DNA of 64,000 nucleotides from CATQHL01 sp965204655 (lineage in GTDB: Bacteria > Actinomycetota > Acidimicrobiia > Acidimicrobiales > CATQHL01). The DNA lies in the NCBI GenBank assembly GCA_965204655.1, contig OZ241998.1, positions 992,001-1,056,000 on the forward strand, in the 5' to 3' direction. The stretch's first letter is position 1; each line of letters starts with the position of its first letter. The notes under the pieces were generated by a model. The model was not told the origin of the DNA. It made no database searches and saw only the letters and a list, made by a program, of their open reading frames with translations. This document shows positions 26,938 through 35,400 of this stretch, one piece after another. The position numbers were made by a program, and so were the translations under genes.

Positions 26938-28202
26938 TCCGTGCAGTCGCAGGCCGGTGTGCCTGTTGCATAACGGCTGCTATTAGGGGGGGGGGGGGGC
27001 GATTTTACGAGTTCGGCGTAGGAAGTCCCACGCGCCCCCAGGAAACCGAACTTAGTCATGCCGGAGCCGACACGAGAAGGGGCCTCCCTGCGATATTTGC
27101 GTTCAACGTTCGCCCACCAGTCGAAGTCGGACGGGGTCTCCTGCACCCGCCTTGGATCTTCTGAGCGGGCAGCCACTACCAAATCACGCGTGCCTTTCAT
27201 GAAACAGAACACGCAGTTGCCCGCCCCTTCGGGGATATCCAAATCGAATTCATGGCTTCGGGATTTCCAGAACTCCTTCACGTGATTTTTGTCCATATTC
27301 GAATCCGCCAGAGGAAAATACGGATGCTCCCCAGGGGGCTGATTTTTGACTCTGCACCGGCCTCCACCGGCGCCCTCAGCAAAGAGTGTACGGGTCATCA
27401 CACGATCGATGCGCCGAGATTCGTCTGCCCGTAAGCCCAGAAGCGTCAGGTGCTCCGTGGGCGGGCGACCCCAGAGTCCTTCCCCGACCGCTACAGGCGG
27501 GGAAGCGGCCGACGCAGCCGACGTGAACTCCGCCCACTCCTGTTCCGGGCGGTTAGGCGGCTGAGCGAGCATGAACGACACCCAATCCTGGAACTTCTCT
27601 CCAGGGGCTACGCCGCCGTTGCGGCGATAGACCCTCGCCATCTCCTCGGAAGTCAAGTAAGACTCGGGCTTGTAGTGGCCGGAGTGTGCAGGCCCGCCGG
27701 CGCCGGAAAACCACTCATCCAATAGCTGGTGGGAGGGCTGGAGTTTCATCTTCGCCGTGCAAGACCGCTGATGCGGGTTGGGCAGCATCTGCTGATAAGA
27801 CAGCGCCTCTTCAAAGACCTCGCCGCGCCATCTGTACCCGCAAGGGTCGTCTTCGACGGGCGCCGGGCGCACCAGCCGATAAGAGGGACAGCGGCGGTAT
27901 TCCCCCCGGCGAGCGTCCTCCACGGTGCAGAACTCAAACCACAGAGTGGGCAAGGAGAACTCGGCCTCCAAGAGCTGTGACACTGCTGCGGCGAAGTCGT
28001 AAGTGCCTGGGTGCTCGGCGGAGGTGTTGGCGAAGAGCACCACGTCCCCGCGGTCGGGATTCAAGACGCCAGCCTCTGCCAGACCCACGGCCACGGCAGC
28101 TGACGACCGCCCGCCAGAGAACTTCACCACGTGCGGCAGGTCGACGTGGTGCGGGCGCCGGTACTTGACCGCAATCTTGCGCTTGAGCAGGACGGGCGTC
28201 AC
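26934..28202 (-). CDS. PAPS-reductase-like PP-loop protein with poly-C tract
   Basis: 422-residue member of the adenine-nucleotide alpha-hydrolase superfamily. The PP-loop is KFSGGRSSAAVA, a variant of SGGxDS; later come HQRSCTAKMKLQP, GLRADESRR and CVFCFMKGT, the last two resembling the substrate loop and paired cysteines of PAPS-reductase relatives in defence (DndC, BREX BrxP). It is the first gene of the operon. Near the C-terminus a run of 14 C encodes five prolines; the 15 residues after it, and the 4-base overlap with the ATPase start, depend on the exact run length. Real sulfate assimilation is unlikely because no sulfur genes are near. Confidence 0.82.
   Translation of the reverse strand: MTPVLLKRKIAVKYRRPHHVDLPHVVKFSGGRSSAAVAVGLAEAGVLNPDRGDVVLFANTSAEHPGTYDFAAAVSQLLEAEFSLPTLWFEFCTVEDARRGEYRRCPSYRLVRPAPVEDDPCGYRWRGEVFEEALSYQQMLPNPHQRSCTAKMKLQPSHQLLDEWFSGAGGPAHSGHYKPESYLTSEEMARVYRRNGGVAPGEKFQDWVSFMLAQPPNRPEQEWAEFTSAASAASPPVAVGEGLWGRPPTEHLTLLGLRADESRRIDRVMTRTLFAEGAGGGRCRVKNQPPGEHPYFPLADSNMDKNHVKEFWKSRSHEFDLDIPEGAGNCVFCFMKGTRDLVVAARSEDPRRVQETPSDFDWWANVERKYRREAPSRVGSGMTKFGFLGARGTSYAELVKSPPPPPNSSRYATGTPACDCTD
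26986..26999. repeat. Homopolymer G14/C14 inside coding sequence
   Basis: Fourteen consecutive G on the plus strand (C on the coding strand) within the 3' end of the PAPS-reductase-like gene. One more C puts TAA directly after the proline run; one fewer C replaces the tail by a frame that runs past the ATPase start for roughly 35 codons before TAA. Such runs slip during replication and are the standard substrate of phase variation. A length error in assembly is also possible. Confidence 0.9.
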
Positions 28203-28364
28203 GGCACCGAGAGTAACAAGCGCCTGTGACAGCCTAGGGGATTTAGGCTCGTCGGGCGGCTCAGCGCTTCTGTCAGACCCCCTCAGCCACCCAAGTCGAG
28301 GTCGAAAACAGGCTCAGCACGGCATTGCCGAAGCCTTGTCGAACCGCCAGCCTATTCGAGCGCG

Positions 28365-28392
28365 CCCAGCCCCGCCTTCCGCCAGGGCTGGG
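28365..28392 (-). terminator. GC hairpin downstream of exonuclease gene
   Basis: CCCAGCCC at 28365-28372 and GGGCTGGG at 28385-28392 can pair as an 8-bp stem with a 12-base loop. It lies between the end of the exonuclease gene and the start of the PAPS-reductase-like operon, both on the minus strand, where a terminator would be expected. There is no T run, so factor-independent activity is doubtful. Confidence 0.25.
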
Positions 28393-28482
28393 GCTTAAAC
28401 TCCGCAGATCGAGGCGAGGACGCGGAGGGCGCTGCTGCCAACTCTCCTATCAGTTCCTCAAGTTAGTGTCTTGTTAACTCCG

Positions 28483-29634
28483 CTATACCCCGTACTGCCC
28501 GACGAAGTCTGCATAGGTCAAGACCGGGACGCCTAGACGCTCGGCCTCGGCTACCTCTTCGGCGTGGAGGTGAAGGCCATCTAGCACCAGCACGTCGCAC
28601 TTCGGGCCTACCGCTGAAATGTGAACTATGCCCTTTGCGTGGCAACGTGCGCGAAATTCGCCCCGGCTAATCGGTTTACCGTCGACATCAAACGGCTCGC
28701 CTGAGGCAACGATTCGGGTTTCACGCAAGAATTGACCGCTCTCGGGCGAAAATCCTGAGACCTCTGGTATCTCCGCCGTCTCACAGTCCAACACGTACGC
28801 AATCGCCGTCAGCACGCGGTACTCCGCCGGAGTGATTACGTGGTCGGCCTCGGCTGCAGCGATCACCGCCCGCAGGAAAGCTTCGTGCGCCTCGATTGCG
28901 TCTTCGGGGGAAATGCCCATCGTCCAGCGCAACTGCGCCAACTCCTGCGACTCCACCTCGGTCAGAACTAGGTCTTCCATCGCCTCGTCAAGCTTGTCAA
29001 AGTACGCCAGAACATTTTCGTCGTCGGAAGGAAATTGAGCTTCAGCAATCAGCGCTGAGAGCGTGGAAACCTCAATATGCGGCGGGATAGGACGAGCGTG
29101 CGCCTGTAACTGCTTAGGGGGCATCTCGGACTCCACGATGGCCGGCTGACACCAGTCACGAGCGCCGTCCAACATCGTGAGCAACTCCACAGTCACTCTC
29201 GCGTCACCGAGGGCGGAGTACATGTTGTTGGTCGCAATGCCGAAACGCTGGGCGGCGTGCGCGAGCTTCTCCTTCGTGAGCGACAGAGTGCAAATGCCTT
29301 CGCCCGGATAGAACCGAACTCCGCAGCGCGCCCACTCCTGCTTGAGGAAACGCTCGTCAAATAGCAGATTGTGCGCTACGAGCACACGCCCGTTGAGCCG
29401 CTCGGCTATTTCCACCTGAATTTGGGAAAACCTAGGGGCCTTGCTGGCCATCTCCGTGGTGATGCCGTGAATCCACACCGGGCCTGTGTCACGCTCTGGG
29501 TTCACGACCGACGCGAACTCGTCGATGGGCGTGAGCGTGTCGGCGTCTACAGTCACAATGCCGATTTCGCAAATCCGGTCTTCTGTTGAGAAACCTGTGG
29601 ATTCTATGTCGATTACTGCCAATTCTTCGTACAC
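28483..29634 (-). CDS. DnaQ-type 3'-5' exonuclease with TerB-like and BRCT domains
   Basis: 383 residues. Residues 1-165 are a DEDD-type exonuclease like the DNA polymerase III epsilon subunit: AVIDIESTGF (Asp and Glu ligands), VAHNLLFDERFL (Asp) and SALGDARVT (final Asp). The middle (about 225-290) has a TerB-like acidic helical pattern with AAAEADHVITPAEYRVL. The last ~80 residues form a BRCT domain (GEFRARCHAKGIVHISAV, VLVLDG, AERLGVPVLTYADF). GTG start with AAGGAA upstream. Probably a DNA repair or end-processing nuclease; location inside the island may indicate a defence role. Confidence 0.85.
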   Translation of the reverse strand: MYEELAVIDIESTGFSTEDRICEIGIVTVDADTLTPIDEFASVVNPERDTGPVWIHGITTEMASKAPRFSQIQVEIAERLNGRVLVAHNLLFDERFLKQEWARCGVRFYPGEGICTLSLTKEKLAHAAQRFGIATNNMYSALGDARVTVELLTMLDGARDWCQPAIVESEMPPKQLQAHARPIPPHIEVSTLSALIAEAQFPSDDENVLAYFDKLDEAMEDLVLTEVESQELAQLRWTMGISPEDAIEAHEAFLRAVIAAAEADHVITPAEYRVLTAIAYVLDCETAEIPEVSGFSPESGQFLRETRIVASGEPFDVDGKPISRGEFRARCHAKGIVHISAVGPKCDVLVLDGLHLHAEEVAEAERLGVPVLTYADFVGQYGV

Positions 29635-29904
29635 TGATCATTCCTTTCGTTCGCCGCCGCGGGGGCGTTCAGGGCAAGGGTGTTCGCTGCTTAGGGCGTT
29701 CGGGGCGGGGCGAAGGCGGTTCGCTCCGAAGGGATCTCTTTTGACAGCAAACTTTCTCCAGCGCGCTCACGGGGGTTTGGCGGCTTTCAGGCAAATTATT
29801 TTGGGGCGCCCTCAGCATAATTCCACCTCTAGCTGCTCGGGAAAGACTGCCCTGGTGCGGCCAGCCCCCCCTCCTCCCCCCGGTGGAGACTTCAACGTAC
29901 TCAA

Positions 29905-30480
29905 TCAGGTCAGACGAGGACGCGGAGGACGCTGCGGCGGCGGCATACCTAGGTTCACGACGGCGGGCTGCGCCCAGTCCCTGCGTCCGGCGAACCAGCC
30001 TCTGCGCCTGACGAGCAAGGCGAAGAGTTTTGCGGTCAACCGTGCGTCGGCGAGGGCGGAGTGCATGTTGTTGGTCGCCAAGCCGTGCCGCTTGGCCGCG
30101 TAAACCAACTTCTCCTTGGTCATCGACAAGGTACAGAGCCCGTTGCCCGGGTAGAAGTGAGCGCCGCAGCGCACCCATTCCTGCTTGAGGAGTCTGAGAT
30201 CAAACGGCAGATTGTGGCCAACAAGCACCCTGCCATTGAGGCGGGAGGCGATCTCTTCCTGCAGTTGAGGGAACGTCGGAGCGTAGGCAACCATTACATT
30301 GGTGATGCCGTGTACCCACGCCGGGCCGGTGTCCTGCTTCGGGTTGACGAGCGAGGAGAACTCGTCGATCGGGGTAAGGGTCTCGCTGTCAAGGGTGATG
30401 ACAGCTATCTCGCACACGCGGTCGTCATGGGAAAAACCTGTGCTCTCAATGTCGAGAACCGCCAACTCTTCTGTATGCAT
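29905..30480 (-). CDS. Short DnaQ-type exonuclease, paralogue
   Basis: 191 residues, only the exonuclease domain, strongly similar to the first half of the neighbouring longer exonuclease: VLDIESTGF, GHNLPFDLRLL and SALADARLT match it almost position for position. Catalytic Asp/Glu residues are kept. It lacks the TerB-like and BRCT parts and ends in a short basic proline/arginine tail. AAAGGAG precedes the ATG. A duplication of the upstream part followed by loss or never gaining the C-terminal domains is the simplest origin. The 270-base gap to the longer paralogue shows no gene. Confidence 0.82.
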   Translation of the reverse strand: MHTEELAVLDIESTGFSHDDRVCEIAVITLDSETLTPIDEFSSLVNPKQDTGPAWVHGITNVMVAYAPTFPQLQEEIASRLNGRVLVGHNLPFDLRLLKQEWVRCGAHFYPGNGLCTLSMTKEKLVYAAKRHGLATNNMHSALADARLTAKLFALLVRRRGWFAGRRDWAQPAVVNLGMPPPQRPPRPRLT

Positions 30481-31169
30481 AAAACTCCTTTCACCCTGGC
30501 CGCCGTATGTCGTGGCATCACGATACTCGCCGTCGGTTGGGAAGTCTGCGTAAAACTCCTTTCGCCCTGGCCGCCGTCTGGCCTCCGATGTCGCCCAAGT
30601 TGCACCGAATACCAGACTGCCGCCTTCAGCATGAATCGCTCGCTCCTAAGAGATGAGCAACAACCTCTTTATCCTTGCAGAGGGTGTGACATGCGGAGGG
30701 GGTGGTGGACATGGACTCGCTGCCGGAGGACTCCAGAGCTAGGCTTAACTTGCAGAGGGTGTGACATGCGGAGGGGGGTGGACATGGATTTTGGGACACG
30801 CCCCAGCCATCCCCCCGCCGGTGTCCAGCAGGGTGCGGCTTGCGGAGGGATGCGACATGGACTTGGGACTTTTGATTCAGCTAATTTACTATATTTACAG
30901 CAATATCAGTATTTTTAATTATTTTCAGTTATTTAGAAAAATCAACTATTTATGATGCAAAGCAGTTTAGTTGTGCTAAACTAAGCACATGGCTGAAGTC
31001 AGCACTGCTTCCATAGCAATGCGTAACAAAGCCGTACTTGGCGTTAGATGCCCTTCATTGCCGAAATGGCCGAAAAACAGGAACTGCGGCGAGACACTCC
31101 TCTTCTCCCGTCGCAAGCGTCGCTGGGACGACTCCACGACCCGGCTAACGAAAGCTAGAAAGGACAACA
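30481..31169. other. Non-coding region with several direct repeats, AT-rich end
   Basis: Roughly 690 bases with no credible gene. AAAACTCCTTTC.CCCTGGCC occurs at 30480 and again near 30553, i.e. the region upstream of the short exonuclease gene is partly duplicated. A 75-bp-spaced repeat follows (separate entry). From about 30870 to 30960 the DNA is very AT-rich, and a small hairpin GTTTAG-TTGTG-CTAAAC lies at 30965-30981, a possible operator or promoter element for the coiled-coil gene downstream. A frame starting at 30989 overlaps that gene and lacks a ribosome site. Confidence 0.5.
30674..30866. repeat. Direct repeats of a GTGACATGCGGAGG-type unit
   Basis: CTTGCAGAGGGTGTGACATG and the following CGGAGGGG occur at 30674 and 30749 (75-bp spacing), each followed by GGTGGACATGGA. 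A diverged third copy starts at about 30839 with CTTGCGGAGGGATGCGACATGG. No open frame or RNA structure explains them. Confidence 0.7.
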
Positions 31170-32324
31170 ATGACTGCACTGAGAATAGCCGACATCATTC
31201 TCGGGGGCACGGCCCTTGTCTGCCTTGCCTGGATGTTTCGCCACCTAAACAAGACCGACCGCACAGTCGAAACCCTAGCCAGCAAGCAGGACGCATTTGC
31301 TTTCCAGCTAAGCAAACACAGTGAACGGCTCGCAGTTGTGGAAACAGATGTCAAAGCCCAACGTGTAGAGATTCAGCAGTTTCGCAAAGATGTCAATCAA
31401 CGCTTCGACAAGGTCGACGAACGCTTCGACAAGACCGACGACAAAATGGACAAACGCTTCAAGGAAGCCGACACCAAGAGGGACGCAGGCTTCGCCAAAG
31501 TCGACGAACGCTTCAAGGAAACCGATGCCAAAATGGACGAACGCTTCGACAAAGTCGACGAACGCTCCGACAAGACCGACGCCAAAATGGACGAACGCTT
31601 CGACAAGACCGACGACAAAATGGACAAACGCTTCAAGGAAGCCGACACCAAGAGGGACGCAGGCTTCGCCAAAGTCGACGAACGCTTCAAGGAAACCGAT
31701 GCCAAAATGGACGAACGCTTCGACAAAGTCGACGAACGCTTCGACAAGACCGACGCCAAAATGGACGAACGCTTCGGCAAAGTCGACGACAAATTCGACA
31801 AAGTCGACGAACGCTTCAACAAAGTCAACGACACAATGAACGCAGGCTTCGCCAGGGTCGACGACAAATTCGACAAAGTCGACGAACGCTTCAACAAAGT
31901 CAACGACACAATGGACGAACGCTTCAACAGGGTCGACGACAAATTCGACAAAGTCGACGAACGCTTCAACAAAGTCAACGACACAATGGACGAACGCTTC
32001 AACAGGGTCGACGACAAATTCGACAAAGTCGACGAACGCTTTGACAAAACCGACACCAAGATGGACAGGGGGTTCACGGAAGTGCGGGAATTGTTCTTAA
32101 AATTCCTCTCTCCTAGCCAAAAAGCGCCGAAGCCCAGCAACCCCGCTCCCTCAAGCACGCAAGCCAGCAAGCCGTCGAAACCCGACCTCCGGAACGTGCT
32201 CGATGCTTCCTCACCAATGGAAAAATCAGCTCAACCCCCTGAATCTCCGCCACAGCAAACAGGTTCGACGACCAACCCGATCGAAACGCCCCTCAAAGAA
32301 AAGCTTCCGGAATCTTTGGGGTGA
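31170..32324 (+). CDS. Membrane-anchored long coiled-coil repeat protein
   Basis: 384 residues. A membrane segment at about 5-24 (IADIILGGTALVCLAWMF) is followed by a short linker and then about 240 residues of charged repeats. Phenylalanines are spaced by 7 (DKVDERF) or 11 residues (DKTDDKMDKRF), alternating 7-11 in much of the tract, i.e. mixed heptad and hendecad coiled coil. A 58-residue block (11+11+7+11+7+11) is repeated almost perfectly, encoded by near-identical DNA. The tail after residue 310 is Pro/Ser/Lys-rich and disordered. AAAGGA precedes the ATG. A rod anchored to the membrane is likely; function is not known. Confidence 0.75.
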   Translation: MTALRIADIILGGTALVCLAWMFRHLNKTDRTVETLASKQDAFAFQLSKHSERLAVVETDVKAQRVEIQQFRKDVNQRFDKVDERFDKTDDKMDKRFKEADTKRDAGFAKVDERFKETDAKMDERFDKVDERSDKTDAKMDERFDKTDDKMDKRFKEADTKRDAGFAKVDERFKETDAKMDERFDKVDERFDKTDAKMDERFGKVDDKFDKVDERFNKVNDTMNAGFARVDDKFDKVDERFNKVNDTMDERFNRVDDKFDKVDERFNKVNDTMDERFNRVDDKFDKVDERFDKTDTKMDRGFTEVRELFLKFLSPSQKAPKPSNPAPSSTQASKPSKPDLRNVLDASSPMEKSAQPPESPPQQTGSTTNPIETPLKEKLPESLG

Positions 32325-32429
32325 CCTGCCGTGCTGCCGCGGGGTGACTGGCCGCCGTGCTGCCACTGACATCTGGAGCTAGCCAGCCGAGGACGGCCAG
32401 CCGGCGTGCGCAACCTAGGCGGGCGCAGC

Positions 32430-35400
32430 CTAGCTGAGAGCCAGCCAGCAGACCAGGTAGACGTCGTCCTCGGTGATTTCGGGCAGGGGTTCGGGAGCTG
32501 CGTACGGCTGCAGTCCCAGTTCCTCGATAACGTTGAGGATGGCTTCGGCCTGCTCCCCAGGGTCGTCGCTCGACTGCCTAGCCACCCTAAAAGTGCGGAT
32601 GGTGCGCTCCGGATAAGGGGCGCAAATCGTGTCTAGGGCGCTGTCCAACTCATCTCGCGTCAGTTTCGGAGGGGCGTGACTGCGGAGAATCTCGGCTGCA
32701 CGCTCGAGTTCCCGGGGCAGTTTCGGCTCGAGGTTGGCTTTGTCGGCGAGGAAATTCCACTTCTCCACCACATCCGCACGAGCGACCTCCCAAGCCGCGA
32801 ACACGCCGGCGGCGGCCTGCTCGCTCAGCACACGGGGAGTGGCGATACCCTCGGGAGGGTGGGCGTGATCAAGACAAATAAGGGTTTCGTCCACAACGCT
32901 CGGGGGAGCGGCGAACCCCGCAGGGGGGTCTTTGCTAACAGCCCCCGAACCGTAACCAAAGTCCATTCCCTCCCCTAGAGCGGACGCTTCCGGGGAGAGC
33001 ACCCCCGGAGAAGGCGCCCCCGAGAAAAACACCCCTGGAGAGAGCGCCCCTGGGGAAGGTGCCCCGGAAAAAGTCACCCCTGGGGAAGACGCCCCCGAGA
33101 AAGACGCCTCCCGAGAGAGCGCCCCCGAGAAAGGCGCCCCAGGGTACTCCACATACCGGAAGAGCGGCTGCTCCCTATCCCCCACTCTTACACAAAAGAC
33201 GTAGCCGCAAGCTCGAGTAGTCCCTCCAAGACCGCCGCCGTCAGCACCTCCAGCACTCGCCCGGGCAAATCCGCCCCCTCCCCGCGTGCCCCCTCCTGCC
33301 CCCGCAGCCGCCTCGCCCGACCCCATCCCCGAACCCGACCCCCACTGCAGCTCTTCAATCCGCTCCGCTAGCTGCGAATCTTCCAACGCCTTGCGCAGTT
33401 CCTGTCGGTACTCCTCACCAGAGAGCACCCCCCTGCCGATGCCGCCCCGCTCAAAAATGTCTGCCTCCTCGTTGCGCAGCCGCTCAATCTCCTCTCGGGT
33501 CTCGCTGTAGTTGATGTTGACCGAGGCCTGCCCGGGCAGCACCTCCCCCACCCCAATTGACGCCGCCGCCTGAGCAATCTTCAGCTGCAGCCTTTCCTCT
33601 AGCCCTAGCAACTTGTCCAACAGGGCGTCGGGGAACACGCAGCGGATAAAAACCTCGCTGTGCAGAGAACCGATGCGGTCAATGCGTCCGTGGCGCTGAA
33701 CTAGGCGCATCGGGTTCCAGGGCAGGTCGTAGTTGATGATGTGACGCGCCTGCTGCAGGTTCACCCCTTCTGAGAGCACGTCGGTGGTCACGACGATGTC
33801 ATAGCGGTCGTCGCAGCCGCTCGGAGCACCGGTGGTGCGAGGGGCGAACCCGTAGAGGATCGACTTCTTGCCGCCGAGAGCGCCGTCGCCGTTACTGCCC
33901 CCCGACGACCCCGACAGCCAAGCTATGCGCCCCTCATAGCACGAAAGGCGGGGGTCGCTCCCCGATGCTGCGAGGAGGTGGTCGTAAATCCATTCCACGG
34001 TGTCGGCGTAGTAGCTGAAGATCAGCACCTTTCGCTTGTTGCGGACGTCGGAGTCTCCGATGCCCTCACGCTCGGCCTCGGCTGCGATGTCGGCTAACTC
34101 TTCAATGAGGGCGGCGAGGTTGGGGTCGTCTGTCCGCTCCACCGAAGACGCCTCATCTGCAAAAGCAAGCAGCATGTCGCGGTCCCTGGCGGCGTCAGCG
34201 GCCAGCGTGGCCGCATCGTACAAATCGGCGGGCTCAGACAAACTCACCTTGGCGTCCATGTACTGATCCACCGCCTCTTCGTCGTCTGAGTCGGTGGTCA
34301 GCCAGTCGGCGAGGGCTTCCCCGGTAGCGACCCTGTCGTGCTGTTCAAGCAGCGACAGAAAGGCGTCGTAGCTTTTCGCCATCCGCCGGCAGGTGCAGGC
34401 GAAGGCGTACGGGGAGGATTCGAAGCGCTTCAGCAGCCAAGAGCGCATCAAGCCAGCCAGCTGGAGTTCGTAGCTTTCCACTTCGGCGTCCAGTCGGTAG
34501 CGCGACGGCATGTAGCGGGCGAGCGTAAGAGCGCCGGGGTCGTCGGGGTTTTCGGGGTCGAGCGCAGCGGCTAAGCGCCCGAAGAAGCCCGGCAGCACAT
34601 CATCAAGGTCGTAGCTGACCTTGCGAACCCTCGGCGTGGGAAAGGTGATCGTCTGCTCTTCTCCGTCAACCTTGATACTCGCCCCGGGGTAGTAGCGCTT
34701 CACGAAAGATCGTGTGCGGCGCACGGCGGTGGCGTCAAGCACGTCAAAGAGGTGCTCGGGGGAAAGTTCATCAACACTCAGCTGCATCGCCCGCATGAAG
34801 TGGTCTCGCAGGGAGCGGATGCCAGAAGCGGCGAAGACGGCGTCGTTGCGGAGGAAGTAACCCAGCAGGTGGTAGAGGTCCCAGAGGCTGTTGTTCACGG
34901 GGGTGGCAGTGACTAGAACGAGTTGTTTGGGCGGGGCCTTGGCCAGCAGGCGGCGCAGCGCCTCGGCTCGTTGGGTAGACGGGTTGCGCAAGTTATGGGC
35001 TTCGTCCACCACCACCATCGCGTACTCGTTGACGTCTCTGACCTCAAGCTTGGTGCGCGCACGTCGGGGGTTGAGGCGCTCGTCGGCAGCGAGATCGTCA
35101 AACGACGCAAGCTCAAAAGGCAGGTTGGAGTAGCTCCGGAACGCCTTCCAGGGGCCGTCCCGAAGGGTGGCTGGAGCCACAACAAGCACACGCTGCCGGC
35201 GCTCAAGGGCGGCTTCGCGGATGAGTTCACCAGCAAGGTAAGTCTTGCCTAAGCCCACTTCGTCGGCGATGAGCACGCCGTTGTGCTGCGCTAAGAAGCG
35301 CTTAGCTCGCCACACCCCGTCGGTCTGAAAGCTCGTGAGGTGGATTCGGGGGACGCCATCAAAATCTTCCTCTGCTTCTTTCTTCAGTTCGTCGCCGTAA

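Noticed and set aside
26934..28202. True sulfate-assimilation PAPS reductase
   Set aside because: The PP-loop is a variant, the protein is longer, and no sulfur genes adjoin it; the context is a four-gene operon with a GHKL ATPase.
28203..28482. tRNA or small RNA gene
   Set aside because: No cloverleaf could be drawn; only one GC hairpin is visible.
30989..31324. 111-codon frame before and overlapping the coiled-coil gene
   Set aside because: No ribosome site, overlaps a better supported gene by 155 bases, and has mixed composition.
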